Positions 51,201 to 61,451 are shown, counted from the stretch's first letter. The stretch is DNA of 64,000 bases from Prosopocoilus inquinatus (GCA_036172665.1 CM069876.1:45353001-45417000), one strand, 5' to 3'. Made by a program: numbers and translations. The notes: generated from the letters alone by a model not told the origin.

Positions 51201-53890
51201 GTCGTTTTTTGTTAACTGAGTTTCAATTTTCAAAAAAAAAAAAAAAAAACAAAAGTTGGCCGACGCATTTTTCTTTTTTTTTGTTCCGATTTCGATTTCA
51301 ATTATGGAAAAATAAAAATATTGAAGAAACAAGCGACGATCGATTGCTCGAATGGCTCTGATTGGTATTTGGGTCATAAAAAAAACAAAGGACGATTGTT
51401 TCTGCTTCTTTTATTTTTTCCCGTTCCATTGCTTTACACGGTACAAAATTTAAAGTGACGCCGACTTAAGAAATAAAAAATAAATAAATAAAAATTCAAA
51501 ACGATCAATTCGATCACATGATGGATTAAAAATATGAACTTTCGTTGTCTGCCGAGAGATAGCGCTTTAATTTTTTCCGCACTATTCCGCACTTTCTTGA
51601 GAAAAACTAACCGCTTTTTTTTCGTCATACAATCGAAAGCAGAAAATAGTGGACAATTACAGTTTCCTGTAATTTTTCTTTCTCCAAAACGGCACTCTTT
51701 AAATACGACTTCACAGGTGACGCTTAAAATTTTTTAGACCTTTCTGATTTGATAAGCTCAAATCTTTTGTGAAGTGCCATTCTAGAGAAAGAAAAATTAC
51801 AGGAATCTGTAATTGTCAAAGCGAGGATAAAATAGTACCGGTGCGGCGCACATAGTCCGATTTCGAGCGATCGCATCGACAAACACTGAGGCAATGACTT
51901 TTTAATCATCGCTTTGGTAATTGTTCATTATTTTTCGCTTTCGACCATAAATGCTGTCGTAATTTCGAATAAAAACAACACATTAACAAAAATTTTCATA
52001 GGAAAAGAAGTGTGTAGACTTTATTCTGTCTTACGTAAAAACGTCTGCAGATAAACCCTCCATACAAGAGATACAGTCCGATAGACAATTTCGGCATCCA
52101 TGGCAAGCAAACGTAACTCACCGACTCAACCAACACATTCCGTACAGTTGGTAACCACAACTGAACACGTAGACCAAAAATGAGGTGAAGTGAACCTCAA
52201 GATAACTCAAAACTGCCAGCGATTTCCATTTTTATCGCAAACGGAAATGTTAATAATGCCTCAAGGTCGGCTTGGCGTTTAATTAGGAGCGAGGATAAGT
52301 GAATGTCTAAGAGACAATAATTAATTGTCGTCCAGGAACAATTTTTAATTATTTTATAAACAATAACAAGAGCCTTTGTCTAAAATTTATTTAAAAATTG
52401 AAATGCAGTTTTATTTCACTTATTGATCAGTGAGACGACCTTCTTTTCCTAGAAATATATACAGGGTTTTTCAAAACTCCTATTTGCAAAAAAAAAAATA
52501 CTGAAAAAATTATTTTTGTTATGATAGCGCTTCCACACTCTCTTACTTAAGAAAAGAAATAATTGTAATTTTGTCTCATAGATGGCGCTGATTGTTGCAT
52601 GCGTGCAAGGTTGGTAAAACTGATACTGCATCTAGCATCTAGCCTCGTTCCTATTTCAATATGTAGTTTGATCCTTATCCCCCCGCCGCAAAAATAACTC
52701 GTGACGTCACATGAAACTTCTATCCGTCCGAGTAGTGAATATTTAGGCGCGATCTTACCACCTCCTGATAAATTTAACCGTCGGTTAATATCCTAGCAAA
52801 CCATTATCGGCTCGGCACAAAGGTTTCCAAGGATATTCACCGACGGTTAAATTTATCAGGAGGTGGTAAGATCGGGCCTTAGAATGAGTTTTAATCTCCT
52901 AAAGCTTAATCTAATTGACTAAAAATGGAATCAATTTTGTGGTCTAATTGATCATACAGGGTGTTTGGAAATTGCTAGTACAAAAAAAAAACTGTTGCAT
53001 CTGGAAATGTTAAGAAATCCAAAAAAAACCGCTTTTTTATAATTTTTTTATTATTAGATATAATTTTTTGTATTTTTTATTTTTCTTTTTTCATAAAATA
53101 ACACTATATCCGTCAACTCGTTATTTGCGTAAACGGCATTCATTTCGGTAATAACAACGTACTGAGTTGTGACAGCTTGTTACCTTAACTCAGTAGCGCA
53201 ACAGCAATTTTTGCAAAATTTTTAGAAATTTTTATCTCGAAAACTTTTATTAGAATTTTTTTTTGTTGATGACTTCTACTCACCGTGACCAACTACCGAT
53301 TTTTTTTTTACTAGCAATTTTCAAACACCCGGTGTAATGCAAAACCTGATTAATATTCTCAATGGAATTTATCACGTGACGTGACGTAACCAGTTACGTA
53401 CCCGAACCCTCCTCTTCGGATCAAGGCAACCTCCTATTACACGCTCCAGCTCTATCAACCTTGGCATGGTGCACGGTGCAAGGTTAAGTTGTTTTAATAT
53501 TTTTATTTAGTTTGTTCTAACAGTCAATTGTAGAATTTTTTTATAAATTTGCCTGTGTAGGTAAGCCAATAAATTTTTATTGTTTTTTTTTTAAATTCTA
53601 CCTCCTATTTCAAATTTGCCAGATTAATTTGGGGAATTCCCCGGGGGAATTGTGTACGCCGAAAGACGAATTTTTGATTGAGTTGATTGACAAGACTGGA
53701 CTTACATCAGCTTACCTTGTGACATGTTTTTTCCTTTGGACGACGTGTTGGGTTCGTCTTCGTCAAGAGGTGGCAGCGACAGGATCGACCTGGGGCTCAA
53801 CAGGGCGTGCGAAGAATTGTGCTGCTGCAGCTGTGGCACTTCGGCTGAGTGTATGCTCCCATAGTCAGTGAACTTTGGCTCTAATACCAT
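39141..53890 (-). CDS. Sphingomyelin synthase family protein, six coding exons, 397 aa
   Basis: Membrane enzyme that moves a phospholipid head group (phosphocholine, or phosphoethanolamine in some relatives) onto ceramide, at the Golgi or plasma membrane in known homologues. The spliced CDS is the join of 53890-53716, 49548-49345, 43271-43061, 42706-42432, 42362-42187 and 39293-39141 (minus strand). All junctions are GT/AG, intron phases are 1,1,2,1,0, and the total is 1194 nt with stop. Residues 1-123 are hydrophilic and acidic. Six hydrophobic spans follow (about 125-145, 173-194, 199-222, 269-287, 293-315, 320-340). The motif CGDFIYSGHT is at 267-276 and HGHYTVDV at 316-323. By family knowledge the catalytic triad is H275, H318 and D322. 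The tail with GPVPRQW and LPWPRRF is typical of the family. There is no SAM domain, unlike SMS1 and SMSr. The HYTVDV form resembles SMS1/2. Drosophila is known to have only SMSr, so a true SMS here is notable. Head-group choice cannot be read from sequence. The start ATG lies one base after a strong splice acceptor, so an upstream non-coding exon is expected. Confidence 0.93.
39480..41810. repeat. A/C-rich repeat block inside SMS intron 5
   Basis: Same composition and phrases (TTTCAAGGTCAACCCAACCG, AATTAAAA) as the 7.3-10.3 kb block and in the same plus-strand orientation, hence opposite to SMS transcription. It fills most of intron 5. Confidence 0.7.
40376..40505. mobile_element. 130-bp palindromic MITE in SMS intron 5
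   Basis: Ends GCGTTTTCCACTGG and its inverted partner CCAGCGAAAAACGC, with further pairing through GTGCACTGAGTGTATCT. TA flanks both ends. Confidence 0.75.
42187..42362 (-). CDS. SMS coding exon 5 (TM5-TM6, HYTVD)
   Basis: Separated from exon 4 by only 69 bp. Acceptor ACCTTTCAG|AT, donor CTTAAA|GTGAGT (phase 0). It encodes TPKKLYLLHWVYWLLAAVGV, then HGHYTVDVLIAYYITTRIFW and IYHTLANNPSLK. This supplies the second catalytic His (H318) and the Asp (D322). Confidence 0.95.
42432..42706 (-). CDS. SMS coding exon 4 (TM3, catalytic CGDxxxSGHT)
   Basis: Acceptor TTCTTTCAG|A, donor GAAT|GTAAGT. It encodes FIVFRRLFLILSLLYVYRAI, then TMFVTVLPV, the luminal cysteine loop YYCSPK, and CGDFIYSGHTVILVFSYLF containing the first catalytic histidine (H275). 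The junction codon with the next exon is TAT, giving MSEYTPKKL as in homologues (KEYSPRRL). Confidence 0.95.
43061..43271 (-). CDS. SMS coding exon 3 (TM1-TM2)
   Basis: Acceptor CTTTTTCACAG|CG, donor CACAG|GTACGA, leaving phase 2. It encodes AFFVTMVSFLTTLLSLSIIH (TM1), the conserved DRVPDRKTYGPLPD loop, and EYIIIVSVNTTLIAMLF (TM2). The HxRVPxxxxxPLPD pattern is diagnostic for the family. Confidence 0.93.
43756..43842. repeat. Hairpin element in SMS intron 2
   Basis: Arms TTGCCCTCCATTCTGTAGAG and the complementary CTCTATACATAGAACGGAGG, with a GC-rich loop containing GCGCACACGCGC. Confidence 0.75.
44098..44166 (-). ncRNA. tRNA-like sequence (pseudo-tRNA or SINE head), copy 1
   Basis: On the minus strand, an A-box-like TGGCTTAATACTAGAG and a B-box-like GGTTCGAGTTC lie at tRNA spacing. 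It shares GACTTGGCATGA and the GCGGGTTCGAG region with the copy at 44327. It does not fold into a complete cloverleaf by hand. Confidence 0.4.
44327..44397 (+). ncRNA. tRNA-like sequence (pseudo-tRNA or SINE head), copy 2
   Basis: A box TAGCCCAAAGG (44334) and a perfect B box GGTTCGAGACC (44377) lie 43 nt apart. D stem GCC/GGC and T stem ACGGG/CCTGT form. The acceptor stem has mismatches, and the base before the would-be anticodon is A instead of T. More likely a decayed tRNA or SINE head than a working gene. Confidence 0.45.
45238..45480. repeat. Two-copy tandem repeat of about 141 bp
   Basis: GATGGGATTAGGA and TTTTATCCATGACATTGTTT each occur twice in order. Confidence 0.8.
46238..48033. 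mobile_element. 1.8-kb non-autonomous hAT-like element in SMS intron 2
   Basis: Left end CAGGGCCGGCGGAAGG and right end (opposite strand) CAGGGCCGGAGGAAGG differ at one base in 16. Flanks TTAATTAC (46230-46237) and TTAGTTAC (48034-48041) match at seven of eight bases, as expected for an 8-bp hAT target duplication. The interior is non-coding: the A/C-rich repeat family fills about 46340-47560, with a MITE inside. No transposase seen. Confidence 0.8.
47257..47384. mobile_element. 128-bp TWA-type MITE nested in the hAT-like element
   Basis: Starts GGCCCAGTTTTACAATGACG and ends with a complementary GTAAAACTGGGCC. TAA is duplicated exactly at both flanks (47254-47256 and 47385-47387). Small hairpin without ORF, PIF/Harbinger-like. 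Confidence 0.82.
48365..48790. repeat. Two-copy tandem repeat around CTCTTTCGATGGCG
   Basis: GTCATTCGATATTA, ACTCTTTCGATGGCG and TTAGAATTG recur in order about 230-260 bp apart. Confidence 0.6.
49345..49548 (-). CDS. SMS coding exon 2 (residues 59-126)
   Basis: Acceptor CTCGTTCCAG|CT, donor CATTG|GTAAAC, phase 1 in and out. It encodes ADLYQRQPLL, an acidic stretch, then IRIEMPLPPP and REEPRFPQEKCKTLI. The last part is the pre-TM1 'RIEIP...EEPRYPKE' region shared by SMS1/2 family members. Confidence 0.9.
49930..51560. repeat. GACGATCG / TTTTGTTTTCGTTT degenerate cluster in SMS intron 1
   Basis: Short phrases AACAAAAGACGATCGA and CGATCGTCTTTTGTTTTCGT, complements of each other, alternate many times on both strands over 1.5 kb, separated by GAAAAA and AATTCG text. 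No coding content; ORFs here are low-complexity. Confidence 0.6.
51652..51817. repeat. Palindromic repeat in SMS intron 1
   Basis: GACAATTACAGTTTCCTGTA at the left and TACAGGAATCTGTAATTGTC at the right are near-perfect complements, with pairing through AATTTTTCTTTCTC. A related arm occurs at about 34908. Confidence 0.85.
52746..52878. mobile_element. 133-bp TWA-type MITE in SMS intron 1
   Basis: GGCGCGATCTTACCACCTCC at the left, with its complement ending ATCGGGCC at the right. TTA duplicated on both sides (52743-52745 and 52879-52881). Same family as 33069-33196. Confidence 0.85.
52955..53336. mobile_element. 382-bp ACAGGGTG-ended TIR element in SMS intron 1
   Basis: Left TACAGGGTGTTTGGAAATTG and right (opposite strand) TACACCGGGTGTTTGAAAAT, both continuing into TTGCTAGTA and an A run. 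No ORF. It gives a complete outline of one ACAGGGTG family member. Confidence 0.78.
53716..53890 (-). CDS. SMS coding exon 1 (residues 1-58)
   Basis: Begins with ATG one base after the acceptor TTCTTTTTCTTCCAG|A and ends CAAG|GTAAGC, leaving phase 1. It encodes the Ser-, Pro- and acid-rich cytosolic N-terminus (starts MVLEPKFTDYGS). The frame stays open upstream to 54172, but that stretch contains the pyrimidine tract and a lysine run (TITKKKKKE), so it is read as intron or untranslated sequence. Confidence 0.85.
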
Positions 53891-54367
53891 TCTGGAAGAA
53901 AAAGAAAACGGTCTTGAGCGAACGAAGATGCGACGGATTGCGTCGCCGCACTTTTCCAAACTTCCCGCGAACATCGTCGAAAGACTACTGACGGCATTTT
54001 CTTTTTTTTTTTTTTTGGTTATGGTTACTTGAGACGCAGTTGGCAGAACCTGCGGTTGTTTTTGTTTTGTTCTTCGCAAGGGGCTGGACGCGGCGTTCGG
54101 GGCCAAAAATATGAACGCAATTATAAACAATCTTGCGCTGAGGTGAACGCGAGATCCAGTTCGCGGGAACAAATTTAGAAAGTAGAACGACGCGCTTTGT
54201 TGAATTCCGAATTCCGCTCGTAAAACATCGTCAACAATTTCGCAACCGTGATGGCAGGATTATTTATGGCAATCTCGGTGAATGAATGAATGCACGGAGC
54301 AACACAATAGGTTTGTTTGAATTGTGAGTCGGCTCATTTGAAGTTGACTGTTGCGAAGCCAAAAGAA

Positions 54368-54558
54368 AATCCTCAAGAGGGCGATATGGTAGGAGGCGTC
54401 CAAAAAAATCCCCAAGAGGGCAATATGGTAGGAGGCGTCCAAAAAAAATCCCCAAGAGGGCGTATGGTAGGAGGCGTCAAAAAAAAATCTTCAAGAGGGC
54501 GATATGGTAGGAGGCGTCTAAAAAAAATCCTCAAGAGGGCGATATGGTAGGAGGCGCT
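54368..54558. repeat. 39-40-bp minisatellite, five copies, near the SMS 5' end
   Basis: TCAAGAGGGCGATATGGTAG followed by GAGGCGTC and an A run, starting at about 54374, 54413, 54453, 54492 and 54532. It makes ORFs on both strands by repetition only. It lies about 480 bp upstream of the first SMS coding exon. Confidence 0.93.
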
Positions 54559-54826
54559 AACCTCTGGACACTCATCGGGGATGGTATCGTGAAAAAATTT
54601 GAAGACCCTTACTTTTCGACATTCCCTCGTACGTATGTGTAATAAGAAGCGCAAGGACAGAAGCATTTTCTTATCTTGAAGAAAACAAAAAAAAACTACG
54701 TAACCTAATCTTCACAGCGATTGCACGCAGAAATGCGTAGCGTCATCGTGTAAAAATGTTTAGTACAACGTTGTTCGGCGTTTAATGAACTCACTTCGAT
54801 AGCACACGACGCGTCGTCTGGCGCTT

Positions 54827-54930
54827 ATCCTGTGGCTGAGGTACGTTTCAAGATTGGCATGCCGTGGCCAAGGTACATTTCAAGATGCGCGTGTTTGGAT
54901 ACAACCAGGCTTGGGATATTTTAGAATTCC
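54827..54930. repeat. Dispersed repeat copy shared with 57720-57820
   Basis: GGTACATTTCAAGATGCGYG and the preceding GAGGTRCRTTTCAAGATT occur in the same order at both places. Confidence 0.6.
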
Positions 54931-55559
54931 GCCATTTGGGCTACATTTGACGTTTAAAAATCTTGTTTGGCGCCTGATTTGGGTGACTTTTGTTGTCTTC
55001 ACATAACGACACTCGACTGATATCTTCAATATAATCCACGAAACAAAAGTACATCACCACAGCCAACTCCATCGATGAGCTAACGCTTACATGGCCGTCC
55101 CAATTTTCGATTTTCGCAAACTTTTGCTTCTCCAACATATGAAGCTTGGGTACAACATCTGGCGCCATCTGTTGATGACTTTTTTTTACAACAAAATGTG
55201 TCAAGAAAATTTGCAGGTTGAAAACAATGTCATAAGTCTTACCTTGTCAGTTTGTTTTTATTTGTTTCTAGGATGTGCCCGCCCTGGCTTTTCAGAATCT
55301 GTTTACAAATGAAGGCGTGAGTCTAAAATGACAAGCAAGAATTTGCCGTTTCAATTTAATACGTCATTTTTGCATATAGAGGGCGCCAGATGATGGACCT
55401 TCCAAGGCCTACTTTACAGAAACAGTTTTCTTGCGAATTGAAACGGTCGTATAAGCGTCAGCTTATCGATAGAGTTGACCATGACACCATAGACCAAAAA
55501 TTTGAAACTGTGGAGTCGATGCAAAGTAGTCACTTTAATTTTTGGGCATTACATCAGGA

Positions 55560-57010
55560 GAATACTTCGAGCGTCATTTTCTCTTGTTTTTCGTTCATTT
55601 CATATTTTTTCTTTCTCTTTTGTTTTTCGTTCATTTCATATTTTTTACTTTCTCTTTTGTTTTTTCTTGTTTGTTTTAAGGAATTGGTGCTTTGCATTTT
55701 ATTCACGGGTGGTTTGTTTTATTTTGTCTTTTTGTTTCCTGTTAATTTCTTCTTGAAAAGCTTTCGGCGCCGGATAATCGCCGTTTTGTCGTTTATTTTT
55801 TCATCATTCCATTCTTCCCTTGTATTTTTTTGCATTTTTCCTCCTTTTAATCGAATTGGTTTTCGTATTTTATTGACTCCTTTTTACAATAAAATTACTA
55901 ATTGCTTCCTACAAACACTTTCGTCGGTTTTCATTTCTTTTTCTTTTATTTTTCTTTAACTGATTTTTCACCTCTTGTTGATTGACGATTGTCTTTTGTT
56001 TTCCACCAGTTTTTTTTTCTTTCGGTCTCGATTTTTCATCTGTTTCTATTTGTTTTTTTTTTTGTTCATCTTAGTCCCGATTTTTTCATCTCCGATTACT
56101 TTTAACTCTTGATTAATTCCTATAGAAAGAACTGACATTGACATTCTCATTGACAATGAAAGATGAAAATTATTCGTCAATCTTCTTTTGTTTTTCTTTT
56201 TGCATTTGCATTTTAAAGACGCTTTTTTGTAGTTTATCGTTTTTCATTGTTTTCAAACCGAATGAAATCGATTCTTTCATGTCTGTTTAATTTTAACCTT
56301 TGATTAATTTCTATAGAAACAATTGACATTGACATTCTCATTGAGGATGAGAGATGAAAATACCGGCACTCATTCGGCAATCTTCTTTTGTTTTTCTTTT
56401 TGTTATTTACGGTTTCGTACTATGTGTTTCTCTTTTGTTTTTCTTATTGAATTGATTTTTTCCATTTTAAAGTCCTTTTTTTTTTGTAGTTTATCGTTTT
56501 TCATTGTTTTCAAATCGAATCGCTCGGGGAATTTGACTTGATTTGAACGATTAAAGTAAATGTGAGATGAAATACCGGCACTTATTCGTCAATCTTCTTT
56601 TGTTTTCTTTTTCCTGTTCAGTTCGGTTTCGTACTGTGTATCTCTCTCTCGCTTTTCTTTTGAATTGATTTCTCGCATTTCATTGACGCTTTCTTGTAGT
56701 TCGTCGTGTTCCATAGTTTTGTCCCCCCCCATCACAGTTGTGATCTTCTTTTGTTTTACGCATTGTATTTCGTCGTTCGTTTCATCTTTTGTTTCTTTTT
56801 ATCGTGTTAGTGACTTTTTGCAGTTTGCGTTTTTTGAGCCAATCGGAAAATTGTTGCTTGTCGTTCAGCTTGGCGTTGTCGATCTTCTTTTGTTTTGTTT
56901 TTTTTTGTACTCACTTCGTGCCCGGTAGGTATTTCGTTGCTGTTTCTTTCATTTCCCTTTTGTTTTTGTTTTTTTTTTTTGGAAGTCTGATTTGCTTTTT
57001 TTATTTGTTA
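55560..57010. repeat. T-rich degenerate block with tandem units
   Basis: CAATCTTCTTTTGTTTTTCT recurs many times. At 56100-56760 three units of about 200 bp share TGACATTGACATTCTCATTG, TTTGTAGTTTATCGTTTTTC and GGTTTCGTACT. A 39-bp direct repeat lies at 55580-55665. The long hydrophobic ORFs (for example 189 codons from 55390) are poly-T artefacts. Confidence 0.65.
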
Positions 57011-57719
57011 TGATTAAATTGATATCCCAAAATAAATTTGATATTCCAGGTTACAAGAATTGTCGAGCGAAAAATTTAGGTTGTGCGAAGGAACCAAATC
57101 GAAATTTATTAACTGTGTTTTAATGTTTCTTTCAGATTAATTAACTCCTGAAGAAGAATATAAAATTCAAATACTCGGTTGATTTGACACCGGTTTTTAA
57201 CAAACATTAACATGTTGTACGAGCTTTAGAAAAACTTGGCGCCTTCTGGCATGGCTACATTTTATCAACATAAGTTGGCGACATTGCCATTGCAAAAAAT
57301 CTGGCAACCCTGGGATGTTTCGGGTTTGGATTGCCAACTTCCAAGTTTCGGAAATCGAGACGTTTGAGATACCGGGAGGCGCTCAGAAAAAAAAATGGAA
57401 TGCACAGAAAATGGCTTCTTAAATCTTTATTAAAAGATTTTTTTTTTTTTAAAAATAAGTTAGGTTAGCAACGCACTCGTCAGTCAGTAAAACTGAAAAC
57501 TGTAAGTGACGACTGTAGACTGAACTCATGGAGTCTTATGAGTATTCGAACTTCCAACCAAAAATTTCATATTTTCTTGTCGCTCCAAAAAACTGCGCCA
57601 ATTTTTTGTACAATTAAATATAATTCGAAAAGCAACGTTGACTTTCACTGGTTGCCAACAGGCGGCATTGCGTTATTTCTCTGAAAATATTGATGGATAA
57701 CTCCGCTAGTGTAGTTGCT

Positions 57720-57820
57720 TATGCTGTAGCCGAGGTGCATTTCAAGATTCCAACGTCTTGGCCGAGGTACATTTAAAGATGCGTGTATATAGACATAATC
57801 AGGTTCTTGCGATGCTTCTG
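57720..57820. repeat. Dispersed repeat copy shared with 54827-54930
   Basis: GAGGTGCATTTCAAGATTCC and GGCCGAGGTACATTTAAAGA parallel the first copy. Confidence 0.6.
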
Positions 57821-58999
57821 GTAGGATTGCCAACTTCTGAGTTTCGCAAATCACGACGTTGTCTTTGCAAAATCGGGATTTGTCCACAAAATAAAAATAA
57901 AAAAATCGAAACTTCTTGATATGAGATAATTTAAATTTCAATTTTTTCCAAATTTGAGCTCGGGAAAATAATATTTCAATCGAAGAGCAAGACATATGTG
58001 GACTCGGCTTTTACTTACAGTTCGAAAAATCGAGAAGGAAGTCGCCGTTAATTTTCGAGCCACGTGCGCTCGATATGCACGGCTACGTTTATTTGCTGTT
58101 AATTTTCGTGTCACGGTTTATTTCGGTAGAATCGCGTGCTCACTCACAGTCTAATTATACTTAAGTGAATCCGCCTTTTTTTCTAAAGTCGATTTCAATT
58201 ATTCACGAAGCCTGGTTTTCGTTGCTTCAAGTAAGAAAATGTGTGCTTAATGGGGGCAGGCAAGCAGCAACATCTGGTTTCGCTTTCGCGTTTAAAATGT
58301 GCTGCGCTCCATATTTTTGAATTACGCAGTAAATTTTTTTCATTCTGGGACGCAGCAGTTTCTTGCGTGGCAGATTTTATTTTAAATTAATGAACCAAAA
58401 CTCGTTTGCCTCGGCGTGAATTGACGGCCTTCAATCAATTTGGCAATAGCATATAAATTCAAATCTAACGCAAATAAAAAAAAAAAAAACTTAACTGAAG
58501 ATCCTAAATAGATAATTTATGAGACAGAGAACGCATTATGAAAATAAAAGCGAAATATGCCACCAAGCACGAACGGTTACGACACGAATCGAAGAAGCCC
58601 CGCCCCTTCGTTTAAAAGCCAACTGGCCAACGCTGTATACTTAAAAATTCGAAAATGGTTATCAATTAAAAAAAAATGTTTTGGATGTTACAGTTTCACT
58701 AAATTACAAAAATTCTCGTTTCGGGCTTTCTCCTAGGAAAAAAGGATTAATTAAATACCTTTTTGTGTCCTGATATACAGGTTGTCTCAATTACCTTCGC
58801 GAGATATGCGACAGAGCAACAAGGAAAGAAGATAATCTCTCCCAATCCACAGCTACTGCGCTCATCAATCGCGTCTATGCGACGTTACCGATCGAGCGTG
58901 TTCGGAACCGGCTACTTTTTAATTCCGAGCCAGTGTTACCAATTGACAGGGTCTCTTTTTAAATGAAACGAAGAACTGGGGGATGATATAATTCGTTAA
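57821..58999. other. No recognisable gene
   Basis: AT-rich, with one ACAGG-type head near 58775. No convincing ORF or SMS upstream exon identified. Confidence 0.4.
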
Positions 59000-59345
59000 A
59001 ATTTATTATTCGGATAACAGATCGTTTTGAGATTTAATATTAATTGAATTTTCTTAACAAATTAAGGTCAATTAGGTGCCTTTTCTGTATCAAAGGCGTT
59101 AAATTTAAAGGGCTGTTAAATCTCGTTGTTATGGTAACAACCAATAATAGAATTGTATTTTAAATTTTAAAGGACCTCTAAATTTTAACTGCCCGCTAAT
59201 AAGTTATGGAATTCGCTGCTTAATCAATTATTTAAAAAGAGATCGCAGTACCTCCGTGATTTGAGATTTAATATTGATAAAATTTTCTTCAAAAATTAAA
59301 GTCAATTAATCAAAAAGAGATCGCAGGACCATCGTGGTTCTCTTT
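59000..59345. repeat. Two-copy repeat around AAAGAGATCGCAG
   Basis: TTTGAGATTTAATATTRA..TTTTCTT..AAGTCAATTA and AAAAAGAGATCGCAG each appear twice. Confidence 0.65.
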
Positions 59346-60049
59346 TTCAGTTTTCCCTGATGACTTGTTCTTCTCATATATTTTTATCAATTATCAATTC
59401 ATAGAGAAAGGTTGCTACGAGTCATTAGGTGCTTTTAAATTATCAATTACAAAGAATTTTTTTATACAGGATGACTCATATTAAGTGTCGTAACCGTTAA
59501 GGGCGTATTTACTAAGGTCACGCAAGTACGAAATTTATGGGTCGGAAACTTATTTTGAGTCCCACTATATATAAACAAAAACTAACTACGATTATGATGA
59601 TAATCACTAACGCACGAATATTTTAGGCAGAATTTAAATTTAAGTCGTGTTTAGAATATTCATGCCTGGTGAGCATAATCCCGATCACATTTTGATTGGC
59701 ACTTAAACTTTACTCAAGTATAAATTAGAATGTGTCGGACGTTTTGTTGAACTCGCACAAAATGTCACATTCTAAACACGAGTTAAATTAAGTTTCGTTT
59801 AAAATATTGGTGTAATCGCTCATGACTCATGACTGAATTAGAATTAAGGGAAATTTATATTCTTTTTAAGTTTTCTGGGAAATTGTTGTTGTTTTTAAAC
59901 TTTCTGTATTTATGTTGTAGCAACAGTTTTTTTTTTTTACACTGGACGATTCGGGGGTTTTCGATTTAAAATAGCGAATTTGTACCACCTGGTCTTTACA
60001 GGGTTGGCAACACTGATCCGACAGACGCGTTCTGTCTCCCTCTCTCCCT

Positions 60050-60067
60050 CACACACACACACACACC
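60050..60067 (+). repeat. CA dinucleotide microsatellite
   Basis: About nine CA units next to a TCTCCC-rich stretch and a GGTTGGCAACACTGA motif (about 60002). Confidence 0.9.
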
Positions 60068-60129
60068 TATTGCTATAACCAATAATAAGTGAAACAACCT
60101 GTATAAGTATTTACTTTGAGAAGAAATGA

Positions 60130-61110
60130 GAAGCAAAATTTTGACTGAAACGAAAACAAACTCTTATTAAGCAAAAGTAAAGCTAACATGAATAATTCTA
60201 AAGAAAAAATTGACCCGTCTAATTACACGAAGCAAAATTCAGTTAGAAATTAAATACCTAATAAAAAAAAAACAACAGCAATGTTGGCAATATGGAAATT
60301 AATTCAATCGAAGAAACAAAGGAGAAAGAAAAAGAGGCAAGCTTTTAAATGCAGACCAGGAAAGTGGGATGGAAACAAAAGAAAAACAACAAAGAAAAAT
60401 GAATCAACAATGTAACACAAAAATAAAATACTTCATCAAAATAAGAAACAAAGAAATGAACTGAAACAAACAACTAAATACAGAATGAGAATTGGGAAGA
60501 CGAAAAATGAACAAAATATAAAAGAACATCGAGGAAGTGGATGGAGGAGCGTCAAGAAAATAAAAAAAGAACGCACAGAAAGAAAAAAGAAAACTGTAAA
60601 ACCAACAATGTAATACGAAAATTTATTTGTTTTATTTAAATAGGAATTAAAAATAGGAGAACTGAGACAGGCAACTAAATACAAGAAACAAAAGAACATC
60701 GACGATGCGAAAGGAGAAACTGCAAGTCACAAACAAATCGTCACGAATTGTTTGAAAATAGAAAACGGAAACGAACAGAAAGAAAAAAGAACTCCGTTTA
60801 ATACGAACATTAATTCGGTGGGAGAAGAGACAAAAGAGAACTGAACAGAATGAGAATCACGAGAACAAAAAAAAAACAAAAGAATATCAAAGAAGCGAAA
60901 GGATCAAATGGGTACGTACGAGAAAAAAATCCCCAATCAAACCAATCAAAAGAAGGTTTCAAAAACAAAGACGAACAGAATTATGACATGTCTCAGTAGT
61001 TCAATCAGTTGTCAATAATTGTTTACCGAACCAAAAATTGGAAAATTACTCAAGCAGCGACGAACACAAAACAAAAGAAAGTTAATTTTATTTTATTTTA
61101 TTTTTAATAG
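60130..61110. repeat. A-rich degenerate block (AAACAAAAGAA)
   Basis: Opposite-strand counterpart in composition to the 55.6-57.0 kb T-rich block: AACAAAAGAACATCGA, GAAAGAAAAAAGAA and GAAACAAA phrases throughout. No gene. Confidence 0.6.
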
Positions 61111-61384
61111 GAGTATAATTTCCAACGCTGTTATAACGAATTGAACGATCTGGAAATTTATGTTGAAGGTGGGAAGAACGTGTTTCGTTGATGGATTTGG
61201 TCTTTTTAATATTGCACTTCTTTTTGTTTTATTTCGTTGAATTGAAAGGATTTTTGTTAATTTGAATAAGGACCGTTCTTCGAGTCTGCTGTTCTATGGC
61301 TCTTATTAAAATTAAATGTCATTTCACGAAAGGAGAGTTTGATAAGCAGGGAACGGAATTATATATTTTGTTCGATTAAATACA

Positions 61385-61451
61385 AACGAGGCGGCAAACG
61401 TATAACGCTGCAGCGACGTATAAACGCACACGCGCTCGTTGCCGCCTCGTT
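61385..61451. repeat. Short hairpin AACGAGGCGGCAA
   Basis: AACGAGGCGGCAA at the left and TTGCCGCCTCGTT at the right are exact complements around a loop with GCGCACACGCGC-like text (CGCACACGCGC), similar in design to the hairpin at 43756. Confidence 0.8.

Noticed and set aside
53891..54172. Upstream extension of the first SMS exon to an earlier in-frame ATG at 54172
   Set aside because: Crosses a strong pyrimidine tract and acceptor, encodes a lysine run and lacks family similarity; a start at 53890 is preferred. An alternative transcript cannot be excluded.
55390..55959. 189-codon plus-strand ORF, the longest open frame in the window
   Set aside because: Made of T-rich degenerate repeat (TTTTGTTTTTC), giving a Phe/Ser/Leu-only hydrophobic string; no domain, start context or splice logic.
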